60,447 bases of DNA from NCBI RefSeq assembly GCF_000711885.1, contig NZ_JONK01000032.1:1-60447 (forward strand). Direction: 5' to 3'. The notes below the pieces were generated by a model. That model did not search any database, had not been told where the DNA came from, and saw only the letters and a program-made list of their open reading frames with translations. The position numbers and the translations under genes are program-made. Numbering within the stretch: the first letter of the stretch is position 1; every line of letters starts with the position of its first letter. Of the stretch, positions 1 through 8,493 are shown one piece after another. Origin of the DNA: Chromobacterium haemolyticum DSM 19808 (GTDB taxonomy: Bacteria > Pseudomonadota > Gammaproteobacteria > Burkholderiales > Chromobacteriaceae).

Positions 1-298
1 GCCAACCTGATTTTTTTAATGCCAGCTCCAACACGCTTACGCCGTGCAAGTCAGGTTCGGTCCATTTGCGCCAATACGCATAGACGTTCTGCCACTTGGG
101 AAAGTCAGGCGGTAGATAGCGCCACTGACAACCTGTGCGTAGAACATAGAGCACTGCGCAGAACACTTCATACAGATCCAGCTGTACCGGTTTGGTGTTA
201 CGCCGTACGCCACGTAGTAGCGGCTCTATCTGGGCAAACTTTTCTCGACTAATGTCGCTTGGGTAGGATTTTCTCTTCACCAGCCCATTATCGCTCAC
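1..298 (-). CDS. IS5-family transposase, N-terminal part, cut by the window edge
   Basis: The minus-strand reading frame gives an N-terminal IS5/IS4-type transposase domain (DUF4096-like). It contains SREKFAQIEPLL, then a hydrophobic segment VFCAVLYVLRTGCQWRYLP and FPKWQNVYAYWRKW, which match the family pattern of W-R-x-LP, FPxWxxVY and W near the start. The frame runs off the left edge after about 99 residues, so the DDE catalytic residues are not visible and intactness cannot be judged. Two in-frame GTG codons are possible starts, at 298 and at 280; neither has a strong ribosome site. The gene would move the surrounding IS by cut-and-paste. Family assignment is firm at the superfamily level; subgroup is a guess. 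Confidence 0.75.
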   Translation of the reverse strand, partial: MSDNGLVKRKSYPSDISREKFAQIEPLLRGVRRNTKPVQLDLYEVFCAVLYVLRTGCQWRYLPPDFPKWQNVYAYWRKWTEPDLHGVSVLELALKKSGW

Positions 299-319
299 AA
301 AAAGATCGTAAACAGGTTC
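1..319 (-). mobile_element. IS5-family insertion sequence, right-hand part only
   Basis: The stretch holds the 5' part of a transposase gene read leftwards and one IS terminus at about 319. Read inwards from the alaX side, the terminus is AACCTGTTTACGATCTTTTT, preceded by CTAAG. The other end lies outside the window. It sits exactly against the alaX stop codon, whose TAA (complement of 320-322) probably also serves as the T-A rich target. The same CTAAGAACCTGTT start is found at the ends of the small repeats annotated elsewhere in this window. Confidence 0.75.
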
Positions 320-1027
320 TTAGTCGCGCAGCGCCACCACCACCCGCTTGTTGCGCGCGCCTTTGCTTTCAATCTTTTTCACCACGACCGGGCCAATCTC
401 GCCTGTGCTGCGCACATGAGTGCCGCCGCAGGGCTGTAGATCGATGCCGTCGATATTGATCAAGCGGATTTCAGGCAGGTGCAGCGGCGGCGTCACCGAC
501 ATGGTCTTTATCAACTCCGGTTGCCGCTGCAGCGCCTCGCCGCTGCTCATTTCGATGCGCACCGCGCGGTCTTCCGCCACTAGCCGGTTCAACTCGTTTT
601 CGATGTGCTCGCGGTCCAACTCCATGCCCTCGGGCAGGTCGAAATCCAGGCGGCCGGATTCCGCGCTCAGATTGCCGCCGGTGACGCCCGCCTTGATCAC
701 CACGGACAATAAGTGCAGACAGGTGTGAATGCGCATGTGGCGATGGCGGCGCGCCCAGTCGAGTTCCAGGGTGACCGCCGTGCCGGCGGCGAGCCGCGGC
801 GCATCGGGGGGCACCAAGTGGACGATGGCGCGTGTTTCGCGGTCTCGTCGGGTATCGCTTATCGCACAGCCGCCGCCGTCCCAGCTTAGCGTGGCGGTAT
901 CGCCCGGCTGGCCGCCGCCAAGCGGGTAGCAAAGCGTGTCCTCCAGGACCAGACCGGCGTCGTCGTGCCGCGCCACGCGGGTTTCCAGCCGAGTTTGATA
1001 GGGGTCGATGTAAAAGCGTTCTGCCAT
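320..1027 (-). CDS. alaX: AlaX-type alanyl-tRNA editing hydrolase
   Basis: Free-standing editing protein that deacylates mischarged tRNA-Ala (Ser- or Gly-tRNA-Ala) in trans, related to the editing and C-Ala-side domains of alanyl-tRNA synthetase. The 235-residue product carries both zinc-binding signatures of the family: HxxxH (HTCLH, in MRIHTCLHLL) and CxxxH (CGGTH, in LQPCGGTHVRSTGEIG). The ATG at 1027 is preceded by AAGGAA at good spacing and begins MAERFYIDPYQT, typical of the family; longer upstream readings are unlikely. The stop TAA coincides with the end of the adjoining IS. It is divergent from rluA, 195 bp away. Identification is secure; substrate preference cannot be read from the sequence. 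Confidence 0.88.
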   Translation of the reverse strand: MAERFYIDPYQTRLETRVARHDDAGLVLEDTLCYPLGGGQPGDTATLSWDGGGCAISDTRRDRETRAIVHLVPPDAPRLAAGTAVTLELDWARRHRHMRIHTCLHLLSVVIKAGVTGGNLSAESGRLDFDLPEGMELDREHIENELNRLVAEDRAVRIEMSSGEALQRQPELIKTMSVTPPLHLPEIRLINIDGIDLQPCGGTHVRSTGEIGPVVVKKIESKGARNKRVVVALRD

Positions 1028-1222
1028 GCGGCGGTTCCTTTTCAGGCTATGCTGGGAAGACCGGCGGCGCTTGCGGCCGCCGGAGGCGATGATGTTGAGA
1101 ATGCTGCCGCCGGCTGTGTATTTCAAGAGACAGCGCTGGCGAAAAATCATGGCAACAGCTTGTCGCAGCAGCGTTTAGCGCAGATAATCGCCGCCTTTTT
1201 CCGCTTTCCTTTCCATTGCCCC

Positions 1223-1897
1223 ATGACCATTCGCCATAATCTGGAACATTACAATCCGCCGCCGGACACAGGCCTAGACGTGATCTACGCCGACGAGGCG
1301 ATCCTGGTGTTGAACAAGCCTTCCGGCTTGCTGTCGGTGCCGGGCCGCGGCGAGGACAAGGCGGACTGCTTGATCAGCCGCGCTCAGCGGCTTTATCCGG
1401 ACGCGCTGACCGTGCATAGGCTCGATATGGCGACATCGGGCCTGGTGCTGATGGGACGCGGCGCCAACATGCAGCGCGAGTTATCCATCGCCTTCATGGA
1501 TCGCAAGGTGGACAAGCGCTATGTGGCGGTGGTGGACGGCATCGTCGAACAGAACAGCGGCACCGTGGACCTGCCGCTGATCATTGACTGGCCGAACCGC
1601 CCGCGTCAGAAGGTGGATTTCGAGAACGGCAAGCAGGCCGTCACTCATTACCGGGTGGTGTTGCGCGATGGCTTGCGCCAGACCAGCCGAGTGGAGCTAG
1701 AACCCTTGACCGGCCGCGCTCATCAGCTGCGCATGCATATGCTGCATCTGGGCCATCCCATTCTGGGCGACGACATCTACGCGCCGGAGGCGGTGTTGGC
1801 GAAAGCCGAGCGTTTGCTGCTGCACGCGGAGCGGCTGACTTTGCGTCACCCGATCACGCGCGAGGAAATGGAATTTGTCGCCAAGGCGTCTTTTTGA
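1223..1897 (+). CDS. rluA: RluA-type rRNA/tRNA pseudouridine synthase
   Basis: Isomerises uridine to pseudouridine, in E. coli at 23S rRNA U746 and tRNA U32. The 224-residue product matches RluA in length and runs close to it: NYNPPP-like start (HYNPPPDTG), VLNKPSGLLSVPGR, the catalytic HRLD box (VHRLDMATSGL, with the Asp nucleophile), DLPLIIDWPNRPRQKV and the C-terminal GRAHQLRMHML-LGHPILGD segment. It lacks the S4 domain of RluC/RluD, which supports RluA itself. The ATG at 1223 was chosen because it aligns with RluA starts; a much longer upstream reading frame exists but overlaps alaX in antisense and has no homologous content. Confidence 0.92.
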   Translation: MTIRHNLEHYNPPPDTGLDVIYADEAILVLNKPSGLLSVPGRGEDKADCLISRAQRLYPDALTVHRLDMATSGLVLMGRGANMQRELSIAFMDRKVDKRYVAVVDGIVEQNSGTVDLPLIIDWPNRPRQKVDFENGKQAVTHYRVVLRDGLRQTSRVELEPLTGRAHQLRMHMLHLGHPILGDDIYAPEAVLAKAERLLLHAERLTLRHPITREEMEFVAKASF

Positions 1898-2033
1898 GTA
1901 CTCGTTGAAAGCTTCGCCGGGCCAAGCTGCGCGCCGCGTCTTGACCCTGCCGGCTGTGTTCCGGCTGCGAAGCCGCGGATGAATTAGCCTTGTGGTTGGC
2001 CGAGAATACGGATTGTGTGCTGGGCTTGCTTAG

Positions 2034-2111
2034 AGCCTGTTCAAAGTCTCGCGAGCTAGGGCGATACAAGGCGAAACGGCTGAGAAAGTGGAATGTACGC
2101 GTGGTACAGAG
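2034..2111 (+). repeat. IS-related small mobile repeat, copy 1 (3'-truncated)
   Basis: Begins right after TTAG (2030-2033) with AGCCTGTTCAAAGTCT and continues with the shared inner segment GCGATACAAGGCG...GGAATGTACG. The right half and the terminal AGACTTTGAACAGG are missing. It is in the intergenic region downstream of rluA, which otherwise (1898-2370) holds no gene I can support. Confidence 0.7.
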
Positions 2112-2149
2112 CCGCCCCCGCGGACGCCTTCATTTTCCGCAACACTTAC

Positions 2150-2182
2150 CCGGCCCGGTTTCCATGGCGAAAACCGGGCCGG
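2150..2182. terminator. Strong GC hairpin between rluA and ndh
   Basis: A perfect 12-bp inverted repeat, CCGGCCCGGTTT at 2150-2161 and its complement at 2171-2182, with a 9-nt loop. There is only a short T run after it (TTTCG). It may end transcription of rluA, but it lacks a proper U tract. Confidence 0.45.
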
Positions 2183-2308
2183 TTTCGTATTGGGCGGCGG
2201 GCTTCGCCGCTGTCCCCTCCGTCATGCCTTCGGTTTTTTCTGCTGTGTAATCTTGGCTTGTCTTGCCAGCCTGTGCATACTTCTTCCTTGATCTGAAGCA
2301 AGAACTCC

Positions 2309-2344
2309 CTAAACAAGCGTGTTGCCGCCAGAACGTTTGTTTAG
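2309..2344. promoter_or_regulatory. Inverted repeat upstream of ndh, possible operator
   Basis: CTAAACAA at 2309-2316 and TTGTTTAG at 2337-2344 form a perfect 8-bp inverted repeat with 20 bp between, ending 26 bp before the ndh start. The centre-to-centre distance of 28 bp suggests a regulator site rather than an RNA hairpin. A ribosome site AAGGA lies between it and the ATG. Confidence 0.4.
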
Positions 2345-2370
2345 TGATTTCTACCTTGTAAGGATCTGTC

Positions 2371-3687
2371 ATGTTAAGTCGCAATTCCGCATTGCCCAGC
2401 ATTGTCGTCGTTGGCGGCGGCGCCGGCGGCCTGGAGCTCGCCACTCGGCTGGGGCGCACCCTGGGCGCGCAGCACAAGGCCCGCGTCGTGTTGGTCGACG
2501 GCTCGCCCACCCACATCTGGAAGCCGCTGTTGCACGAGGTGGCCACCGGCGCGCTCAACACTGGCGAGGACGAGGTCAATTACTTTGCCCATGGCTATCG
2601 CAACGGCTACGAGTTCGAGTTCGGCTATATGCAGTCGCTGGACACTGAACGGCGCAGCATCCAGCTTGCCGAAGTGCGCGATGCCGGCGGAGCGCAACTG
2701 AGCCCGCCGCGGGAAGTGTCCTACGACTGGCTAGTGCTGGCGGTGGGCGCGGAGGCGAACGACTTCGGCACGCCCGGCGTTGGCGAGCACGCGATGTTCC
2801 TGAACACCCCGGACGATGCGGAGAAGCTGCGCCACCGGGTGCTGGAACTGGCCTTCCGCTGCAGCAGCGGCCTGCAACCGCTGGCCAAGCTGGGGATCGC
2901 CATCGTCGGCGGCGGCGCCACGGGAGTGGAACTGGCGGCGGAACTGAACCACACCTTGTGTGAGCTGCATCATTACGGCGCGCGCCTGCAGCCGGAGCGC
3001 GTGGAAATCAGCGTGATCGAAGGCGCGGACCGCATCCTGGCCGCCGCGCCGCCGTCTTTGTCCGCTTATGCTCAGGAGCAATTGGCCGCGCGCAACATCA
3101 AGGTGCTGACCGGCAGCCGGGTGGCGGCCGTGCACGCCGACGGCGTGGAACTGCAGGGCGGCGACAAGGTGGCGGCCGACATCACGGTTTGGGCCGCCGG
3201 GGTCAAGGCGCCGGGTTGGCTGGCCGGTTTGGGGGGCTTGCAGACCAACCGCATCAACCAATTGCAGGTGGACAAGTGGCTGCGCTGCCAGGGGGCCGCC
3301 TGCGTCTATGCGCTGGGCGATTGCGCCGAAGCGCCGGACGGCGACAGCGGCCGCAATCTGCCGGCCACCGCCCAGGTGGCGCACCAGCAGGCGCGCTGGC
3401 TGGCGGATGAACTGAGCCGGCGCGTGGCCGGCCGCCAGGGCAAGCCCTTCGTCTTCAAACCACAGGGTATGCTGGTGTCGCTGGGCAAGCACAGCGCGGT
3501 GGGCAGCTTGGCGGCGGTGGTCGGCCCCAAGCGCGACTACTATGTGGAGGGCCGCGGCGCCAAGCTGATCTACAGCTCTCTGTACCGCATGCACCAAGCG
3601 GCTGTGCACGGCTGGGTGCTGGCGGGCCTGCTCTATGTCGGAGACAAGTTGCGCCGCGCCGCGAGGCCGTCTTTGAAGCTGCACTGA
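2371..3687 (+). CDS. ndh: Type II NADH dehydrogenase
   Basis: Single-subunit, non-proton-pumping NADH:quinone oxidoreductase of the inner membrane face. The 438-residue product has two Rossmann motifs: VVVGGGAGGLELA near the start for FAD and IAIVGGGATGVELAAEL near residue 177 for NADH. The quinone-site AQxAxQ-like motif is present (TAQVAHQQARW), and the C-terminal ~60 residues are basic and hydrophobic, as in the membrane-binding helices of the family. The ATG at 2371 has AAGGA upstream. It is a single-gene unit, with an inverted repeat before it and a rho-independent terminator just after. Identification is secure. Confidence 0.93.
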   Translation: MLSRNSALPSIVVVGGGAGGLELATRLGRTLGAQHKARVVLVDGSPTHIWKPLLHEVATGALNTGEDEVNYFAHGYRNGYEFEFGYMQSLDTERRSIQLAEVRDAGGAQLSPPREVSYDWLVLAVGAEANDFGTPGVGEHAMFLNTPDDAEKLRHRVLELAFRCSSGLQPLAKLGIAIVGGGATGVELAAELNHTLCELHHYGARLQPERVEISVIEGADRILAAAPPSLSAYAQEQLAARNIKVLTGSRVAAVHADGVELQGGDKVAADITVWAAGVKAPGWLAGLGGLQTNRINQLQVDKWLRCQGAACVYALGDCAEAPDGDSGRNLPATAQVAHQQARWLADELSRRVAGRQGKPFVFKPQGMLVSLGKHSAVGSLAAVVGPKRDYYVEGRGAKLIYSSLYRMHQAAVHGWVLAGLLYVGDKLRRAARPSLKLH

Positions 3688-3706
3688 CCCGCTTCAGACC
3701 GACGAC

Positions 3707-3735
3707 AAGCCCATCCTCAAGATGGGCTTTTTTTT
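3707..3735 (+). terminator. Rho-independent terminator of ndh
   Basis: AAGCCCATC, loop CTCAA, GATGGGCTT followed by a run of T; 20 bp after the ndh stop. Confidence 0.9.
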
Positions 3736-3801
3736 GGCGCGGCTTGACCGGGCGGCGCTTTGCGGACATCTTGTTTGCCGTTGGCATAATGGAGCGCGGA
3801 G

Positions 3802-5124
3802 ATGGCGCAAGCTTCAAGTTTGGAGATCGACACCTGGCTGGATCAGCGGCCGCTGGGCGGGTTTCAGCGTCGGCTGCTGCTGCTTTGCGGCTTGCTGATG
3901 ATTCTGGATGGATTCGATGTTCAGGCCATGGCCTATGTCGCGCCGGCGCTGCTGGCGGATTGGGGCTTGGCCAAACCGTCCTTGGGGCCGGTGTTCAGCG
4001 CCGGCTTGCTTGGTTTGCTACTGGGCGCTTTACTGTTCAGTCCGCTGGCGGACCGCTTCGGCCGCCGTGCCTTGCTGCTGTTGTGCACTTTGTGGTTCGG
4101 CCTGGGCATGCTGGCCACCGCCTTCGCCGCCACACTGGAGCACCTGCTGTGGCTGCGCTTCCTTACCGGCCTGGGGCTGGGCGGCATCATGCCGAACGCG
4201 ATGGCGCTGGCCGGGGAGTACAGCCCGCTCCGGCGCAGGGTCAGCATGATGATGCTGATTTCCTGCGGCTTCACCGTCGGCGCGCTATTGGGCGGCTTGC
4301 TGGCGGCTTGGCTGGTTCCTGCCCACGGTTGGCGCGCGGTGTTTGCGGTTGGCGGGGCCGCGCCGCTGCTGTTGGCGCTGTGGATGTGGCGGCAGTTGCC
4401 GGAGTCGTTGCAGTTTCTGTTGTCGCGGCAACGGCGCGAACAGGCGCTGCTCTGGTTGCGGCGTCTGGACCCGGCGATGAGCGGGACGACGGCGTCTTGC
4501 CTGACGCTGCGGGAGCCCGCCGCCGCCGCGTCGTTGCCGCATTTGTTCCGGGCCGGCCGCGCACGGCTGACGCTGACCCTGTGGACGCTCAGCTTTTTGA
4601 ATCTGCTTCTGCTCTATTTCCTGTCCAACTGGATGCCGGCCCTGGCGCGGGACGCCGGGTTGGACACGCAAAGCGCCATTCTCGCCGGCGCCGCGCTGCA
4701 ACTGGGCGGCGTGGCCGGCACTTTGCTGTTGGGGATCTGGATAGACCGGCTGGGTTTTTTGCGGGTGATGCTGCCAAGCTTCGCGCTGGCGGCGGCGGCC
4801 GTTGCCATGCTGGGGCAATTGGGCGCGCAGCAGGCCGGCTTGTTTGGCCTGTTGTTCGCCGCCGGTTTTTGCGTGGTGGGCGGCCAGCCGGCGATCAACG
4901 CCCTGGCGGCCAACGCCTATCCCACCTCCTTGCGCGCCACCGGCGTGGGCTGGAGCCTGGGCGTCGGCAGGGTGGGGTCGGTGTTGGGGCCATGGCTGGG
5001 CGGCGAGTTGCTGCGTCAGGACTGGAGCCTGGCCAGCCTGTTCATGCTGGCCGCGACGCCGGCCATATTGGCGGCCTGGCTGGTGTGGATGTGTCCGCAG
5101 GCGGAGCGGCCGGTCGCCGGTTGA
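3802..5124 (+). CDS. MFS transporter, aromatic acid:H+ symporter type
   Basis: A 440-residue major facilitator with about 12 predicted membrane segments. TM1 contains the DGFD signature (MILDGFDVQAMAYVAP) that marks the aromatic acid:H+ symporter group (PcaK, MhpT, BenK). The loop 2-3 motif is present as PLADRFGRRALLL, and the glycine-rich GLGLGGIMPNAMAL segment follows. After TM6 comes the usual basic cytoplasmic loop (RQRREQALLWLRRLDP). The start at 3802 has GGAG upstream. No catabolic genes adjoin it, so the substrate cannot be named; an aromatic acid is a family-level inference. It converges on the DUF498 gene, one base apart. Confidence 0.82.
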   Translation: MAQASSLEIDTWLDQRPLGGFQRRLLLLCGLLMILDGFDVQAMAYVAPALLADWGLAKPSLGPVFSAGLLGLLLGALLFSPLADRFGRRALLLLCTLWFGLGMLATAFAATLEHLLWLRFLTGLGLGGIMPNAMALAGEYSPLRRRVSMMMLISCGFTVGALLGGLLAAWLVPAHGWRAVFAVGGAAPLLLALWMWRQLPESLQFLLSRQRREQALLWLRRLDPAMSGTTASCLTLREPAAAASLPHLFRAGRARLTLTLWTLSFLNLLLLYFLSNWMPALARDAGLDTQSAILAGAALQLGGVAGTLLLGIWIDRLGFLRVMLPSFALAAAAVAMLGQLGAQQAGLFGLLFAAGFCVVGGQPAINALAANAYPTSLRATGVGWSLGVGRVGSVLGPWLGGELLRQDWSLASLFMLAATPAILAAWLVWMCPQAERPVAG

Positions 5125-5125
5125 G

Positions 5126-5494
5126 TCAGATCGCCAGCAGCGCGGCGACGACGCGGCGGTCTTCCGCCAGCAGGATGTTGAAGGTGCGGCAGGCGGCCTG
5201 GGTGTCCATGGTTTCCACGCCAATGCCGGCGTTGGCCAGCGCGGCGGACAGGCGCGGGTGGCAAAAGCGCAGGCTTTTGCCGGTGCCGAACAGCACCACT
5301 TCCGGCTGCAGCGCCAGCAGCGCGCTGAAATGGCTTTCTTGCAAATCCTCGAAAGCGGTTACCGGCCAAGGCGCCACGCTGTCCGCGGTCACGATCAGAT
5401 TGCCTTCGTGACGCTGGGCGTTGATCAGAACATGGCCTTCGCCATAGCCGGTGAACAAGTTGCGGCCCTGTCCAAGCGATTGCTGCATTTTCAT
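5126..5494 (-). CDS. DUF498 (Mth938/NDUFAF3-like) protein
   Basis: A 122-residue soluble protein of the Mth938/Xcc1710/NDUFAF3 family. Recognisable parts are the early INAQRHEGNLIVT strand, the central PEVVLFGTGKSLRFCHP motif, and the late GIGVETMDTQAACRTFNILLAEDRRVVAALL segment, which is the family's best conserved stretch. Eukaryotic relatives help assemble respiratory complex I; the bacterial role is not established. Its start at 5494 is followed within 250 bp by the divergent alaA gene. Family membership is confident, function unknown. Confidence 0.85.
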   Translation of the reverse strand: MKMQQSLGQGRNLFTGYGEGHVLINAQRHEGNLIVTADSVAPWPVTAFEDLQESHFSALLALQPEVVLFGTGKSLRFCHPRLSAALANAGIGVETMDTQAACRTFNILLAEDRRVVAALLAI

Positions 5495-5742
5495 GTGAGT
5501 GGATTCCCGATTGCGAGCGCTGCGGCGGACGACCCTTTTCGGGGGCGAAGAACCTGCTGCAGTGCATCAGAGATTGGGATAGGATTATAACTCGACCCCG
5601 CCGCTGATTGCCGCCACAACGTCAACGTGGTCATCGCTTCAGCGGGGACATCCAAAGAGATCAGATGAAAGAACACAAACCGCGCCGCCAGGGCAAGACC
5701 GCCGTCTCCGGCGGGCGGCAAGCCACGGAAAACATTGTCGTC

Positions 5743-6975
5743 ATGCAGCCAGTCCATAAATCGCAAAAACTCGCCAACGTCTGTTACGACATCCGCGGTC
5801 CGGTGCTTGAGCACGCCAAGAAGATGGAAGACGAAGGGCATCGCATCATCAAGCTGAACATCGGCAACCCCGCGCCGTTCGGTTTCTTCGCGCCGGACGA
5901 AATCATCGAGGACGTGATCGTCAACCTGCCGTCCGCCTCCGGCTATTCCGACTCCAAGGGCCTGTTCGCCGCGCGCAAGGCGATCATGCATTACGCCCAG
6001 CAAAAACAGCTGCCTAATGTGGGCATGGACGACATCATCGTCGGCAACGGCGTGTCCGAACTGATTGTTATGGCGATGCAGGCGCTGCTGGACAACGGCG
6101 ACGAAGTGCTGGTGCCGGCGCCGGACTACCCGCTCTGGACCGCAGGCGTCAGCCTGGCAGGCGGCAAGGCGGTGCATTATCTGTGTGACGAAGAGCAGGG
6201 CTGGTTCCCCAGCATCGACGACATCCGCGCCAAGATCACGCCCTCCACCCGCGCCATCGTGGTAATCAATCCCAACAATCCCACCGGCGCGGTTTACCCG
6301 CCGGCGCTGCTCAAGCAGATCGTAGAGGTGGCTCGTCAGCATCAGCTGATCATCTACGCCGATGAAATCTACGACAAGGTGCTGTACGACGAGGTCAAGC
6401 ACACCTCCATCGCGTCCCTGGCGCCGGACCTGTTCGTGGTCACTTTCAATGGTCTGTCCAAAAACTACCGCGCTTGCGGCTACCGCGCGGGCTGGATGAT
6501 TCTGTCCGGGGAAAAGAAACACGCGAAGGACTATATCGAGGGCCTGAACATGTTGGCCTCGATGCGTTTGTGCGCCAACGTGCCGGCGCAGTTCGCAATC
6601 CAGACGGCGCTGGGCGGCTACCAGAGCATAGACGACCTGGTGGCGCCGGGCGGCCGCCTCGCGCGCCAGCGCGATCTGGCGCACAAGCTGCTGACCGACA
6701 TCCCCGGCGTCAGTTGCGTCAAGCCGCAGGGCGCGCTCTACCTGTTCCCCAAGCTGGACCCCAAGGTCTACCCGATAGGCGACGATCAGCAGTTCATCCT
6801 GGAGCTGTTGCAAGAGGAGAAGGTGTTGCTGGTTCAGGGCTCAGGGTTTAACTGGATTGCGCCCGATCACTTCCGCGTGGTATTCCTTCCCAACTCGGAC
6901 GATTTGGTCGAGGCCATCGGCCGCATTGCGCGTTTCCTGGAAAACTATCGCAAGCGCCACGGCGGCGAAGCCTGA
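5743..6975 (+). CDS. alaA: Glutamate-pyruvate aminotransferase, AlaA type
   Basis: PLP-dependent class I aminotransferase making alanine from pyruvate and glutamate. From the ATG at 5743 the product is 410 residues, near the 405 of E. coli AlaA, and shares its opening (SQKLANVCYDIRGPVL), LNIGNPAPFGF, GNGVSELIVMAMQALL, PNNPTGAVY, the DEIYDK box and the PLP-lysine region FNGLSKNYRACGYRAGW. An in-frame ATG at 5665 has a better ribosome site (AAAGAGA) and would add 26 basic residues; I prefer 5743 because it matches the family start. It lies upstream of hom, separated by a strong palindrome at 7040, so a separate transcript is likely. Confidence 0.9.
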   Translation: MQPVHKSQKLANVCYDIRGPVLEHAKKMEDEGHRIIKLNIGNPAPFGFFAPDEIIEDVIVNLPSASGYSDSKGLFAARKAIMHYAQQKQLPNVGMDDIIVGNGVSELIVMAMQALLDNGDEVLVPAPDYPLWTAGVSLAGGKAVHYLCDEEQGWFPSIDDIRAKITPSTRAIVVINPNNPTGAVYPPALLKQIVEVARQHQLIIYADEIYDKVLYDEVKHTSIASLAPDLFVVTFNGLSKNYRACGYRAGWMILSGEKKHAKDYIEGLNMLASMRLCANVPAQFAIQTALGGYQSIDDLVAPGGRLARQRDLAHKLLTDIPGVSCVKPQGALYLFPKLDPKVYPIGDDQQFILELLQEEKVLLVQGSGFNWIAPDHFRVVFLPNSDDLVEAIGRIARFLENYRKRHGGEA

Positions 6976-7039
6976 AACCGCGGTTGCTTGAGGCTTGAGC
7001 GGAGGGACGGGGGCTGCGGCTCCCGTCTTGCCATCAGGC

Positions 7040-7076
7040 TTTCCTTGTCAGCGGATACGGTCCGCTGACAAGGAAA
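7040..7076. repeat. 16-bp perfect inverted repeat between alaA and hom
   Basis: Arms TTTCCTTGTCAGCGGA (7040-7055) and its exact complement (7061-7076) with a 5-nt centre TACGG. No T run follows on either strand, so it is not a standard terminator. It could be a terminator relying on other factors, a regulator site or a processed mRNA stem. Confidence 0.85.
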
Positions 7077-7182
7077 ACTTGGGACACGCGCCCGCTGCGC
7101 CGGCAATGGCTTGGCGGCACGGCTCTTGATCAGGGCTGGCCGTCGCGGGCAGGGACAAAATACTAGAGACAGGGAGCAGATA

Positions 7183-8493
7183 ATGAAACCGATCAATATC
7201 GGCCTATTGGGCGTGGGGACTGTAGGTGGCGGTACCGCCACCGTTCTCAAACGCAACGCCGAGGAAATCAGCCGCCGCGCTGGCCGTCAGATCCGCCTGC
7301 TGCAAGCGGCCAACCGCAACCAGGCCCGCGCGCAATCCTTGCTGGGTCCGGACGTGGACGTGGTGGCCGACGCGATGCAGGTGGTGAACAACCCCGACGT
7401 CGACATCGTGGTGGAATTGATCGGCGGCGACACCGTGGCCAAGGAGCTGGTGCTCAAGGCCATCGCCAACGGCAAGCACGTGGTCACCGCCAACAAGAAG
7501 CTGCTGGCGCTGCACGGCACCGAGATTTTCGCCCGCGCGCAGGAACAGGGCGTGATGGTGGCCTTCGAGGCCGCGGTGGCCGGTGGCATTCCCATCATCA
7601 AGGCGTTGCGCGAAGGCTTGTCCGCCAACCGCATCGAGTGGATTGCCGGCATCATCAACGGCACTTCCAACTTTATCCTGACCGAGATGCGCGAGAAGGG
7701 GGCGAGCTTCGCCGAAGTGCTGGCCGAGGCGCAGCAGCTGGGCTACGCGGAAGCCGACCCCACCTTCGACATTGAAGGCCATGACGCCGGCCACAAGCTC
7801 ACCATCATGGCGGCACTGGCCTTCGGCATTCCGATGCAGTTCGACCGCTGTTATCTGGAAGGCATCAGCAAGCTGGAAGGGCGCGACATCAAATACGCCG
7901 AGGAACTGGGCTACCGCGTCAAGCTGTTGGGCCTGACCCGCCGCACCCCCGCCGGCGTGGAATTGCGCGTGCACCCGACGCTGATTCCTGCGCGCCAGTT
8001 GATCGCCAACGTCAACGGCGTGATGAACGCCGTGCTGGCCAAGGGCGACGCGGTGGGGCCCACCTTGTACTACGGCGCCGGCGCCGGCGCGCTGCCCACC
8101 GCCTCCGCGGTGGTGGCCGACATCGTCGACGTGACTCGCTTGCTGACGGCGGACCCGGAGCACCGCGTGCCGCATCTGGCCTTCCAGCCGGACCAGTTGC
8201 AGGACCTGCCCATCCTGCCGATTTCCGACGTGGTCAGCTCCTACTATCTGCGCATCGGCGCCGCTGACCGCGCCGGGGTGCTGGCCAACATCACCCGTCT
8301 GCTGGCGGAGAACGGCATCTCGATAGAGGCGGTCATCCAGAAAGGTTCGGTGTCCGACGGCACCGCCGAAGTGGTGATCCTGACCCATCGCGTGCAGGAA
8401 CAGGCGATTGACCGCGCCATCTCCGGCATCGAGGCGCTGGAAAGCATCACCGGCAAAGTGGTGCGCCTGCGCATGGAAGAACTGAATGATTAA
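7183..8493 (+). CDS. hom: Homoserine dehydrogenase
   Basis: NAD(P)H-dependent reduction of aspartate semialdehyde to homoserine, the branch to threonine and methionine. The 436-residue product has the Rossmann motif GLLGVGTVGGGTA at the start, the NGKHVVTANKKLLA catalytic-region segment, the family signature around residues 180-220 (AGIINGTSNFILTEM, YAEADPTFDIEGHDAGHKL) and a C-terminal ACT domain from about residue 350 (LRIGAADRAGVLANITRLL), implying allosteric control, usually by threonine. AGGGAG precedes the ATG. It is the first gene of an operon with a small exported protein and thrC; the next gene starts 8 bases before its stop. Confidence 0.94.
   Translation: MKPINIGLLGVGTVGGGTATVLKRNAEEISRRAGRQIRLLQAANRNQARAQSLLGPDVDVVADAMQVVNNPDVDIVVELIGGDTVAKELVLKAIANGKHVVTANKKLLALHGTEIFARAQEQGVMVAFEAAVAGGIPIIKALREGLSANRIEWIAGIINGTSNFILTEMREKGASFAEVLAEAQQLGYAEADPTFDIEGHDAGHKLTIMAALAFGIPMQFDRCYLEGISKLEGRDIKYAEELGYRVKLLGLTRRTPAGVELRVHPTLIPARQLIANVNGVMNAVLAKGDAVGPTLYYGAGAGALPTASAVVADIVDVTRLLTADPEHRVPHLAFQPDQLQDLPILPISDVVSSYYLRIGAADRAGVLANITRLLAENGISIEAVIQKGSVSDGTAEVVILTHRVQEQAIDRAISGIEALESITGKVVRLRMEELND

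Noticed and set aside
3744-5411. 555-codon frame over the MFS gene in another phase
   Set aside because: Shadow frame; the MFS frame has membrane helices and a ribosome site.
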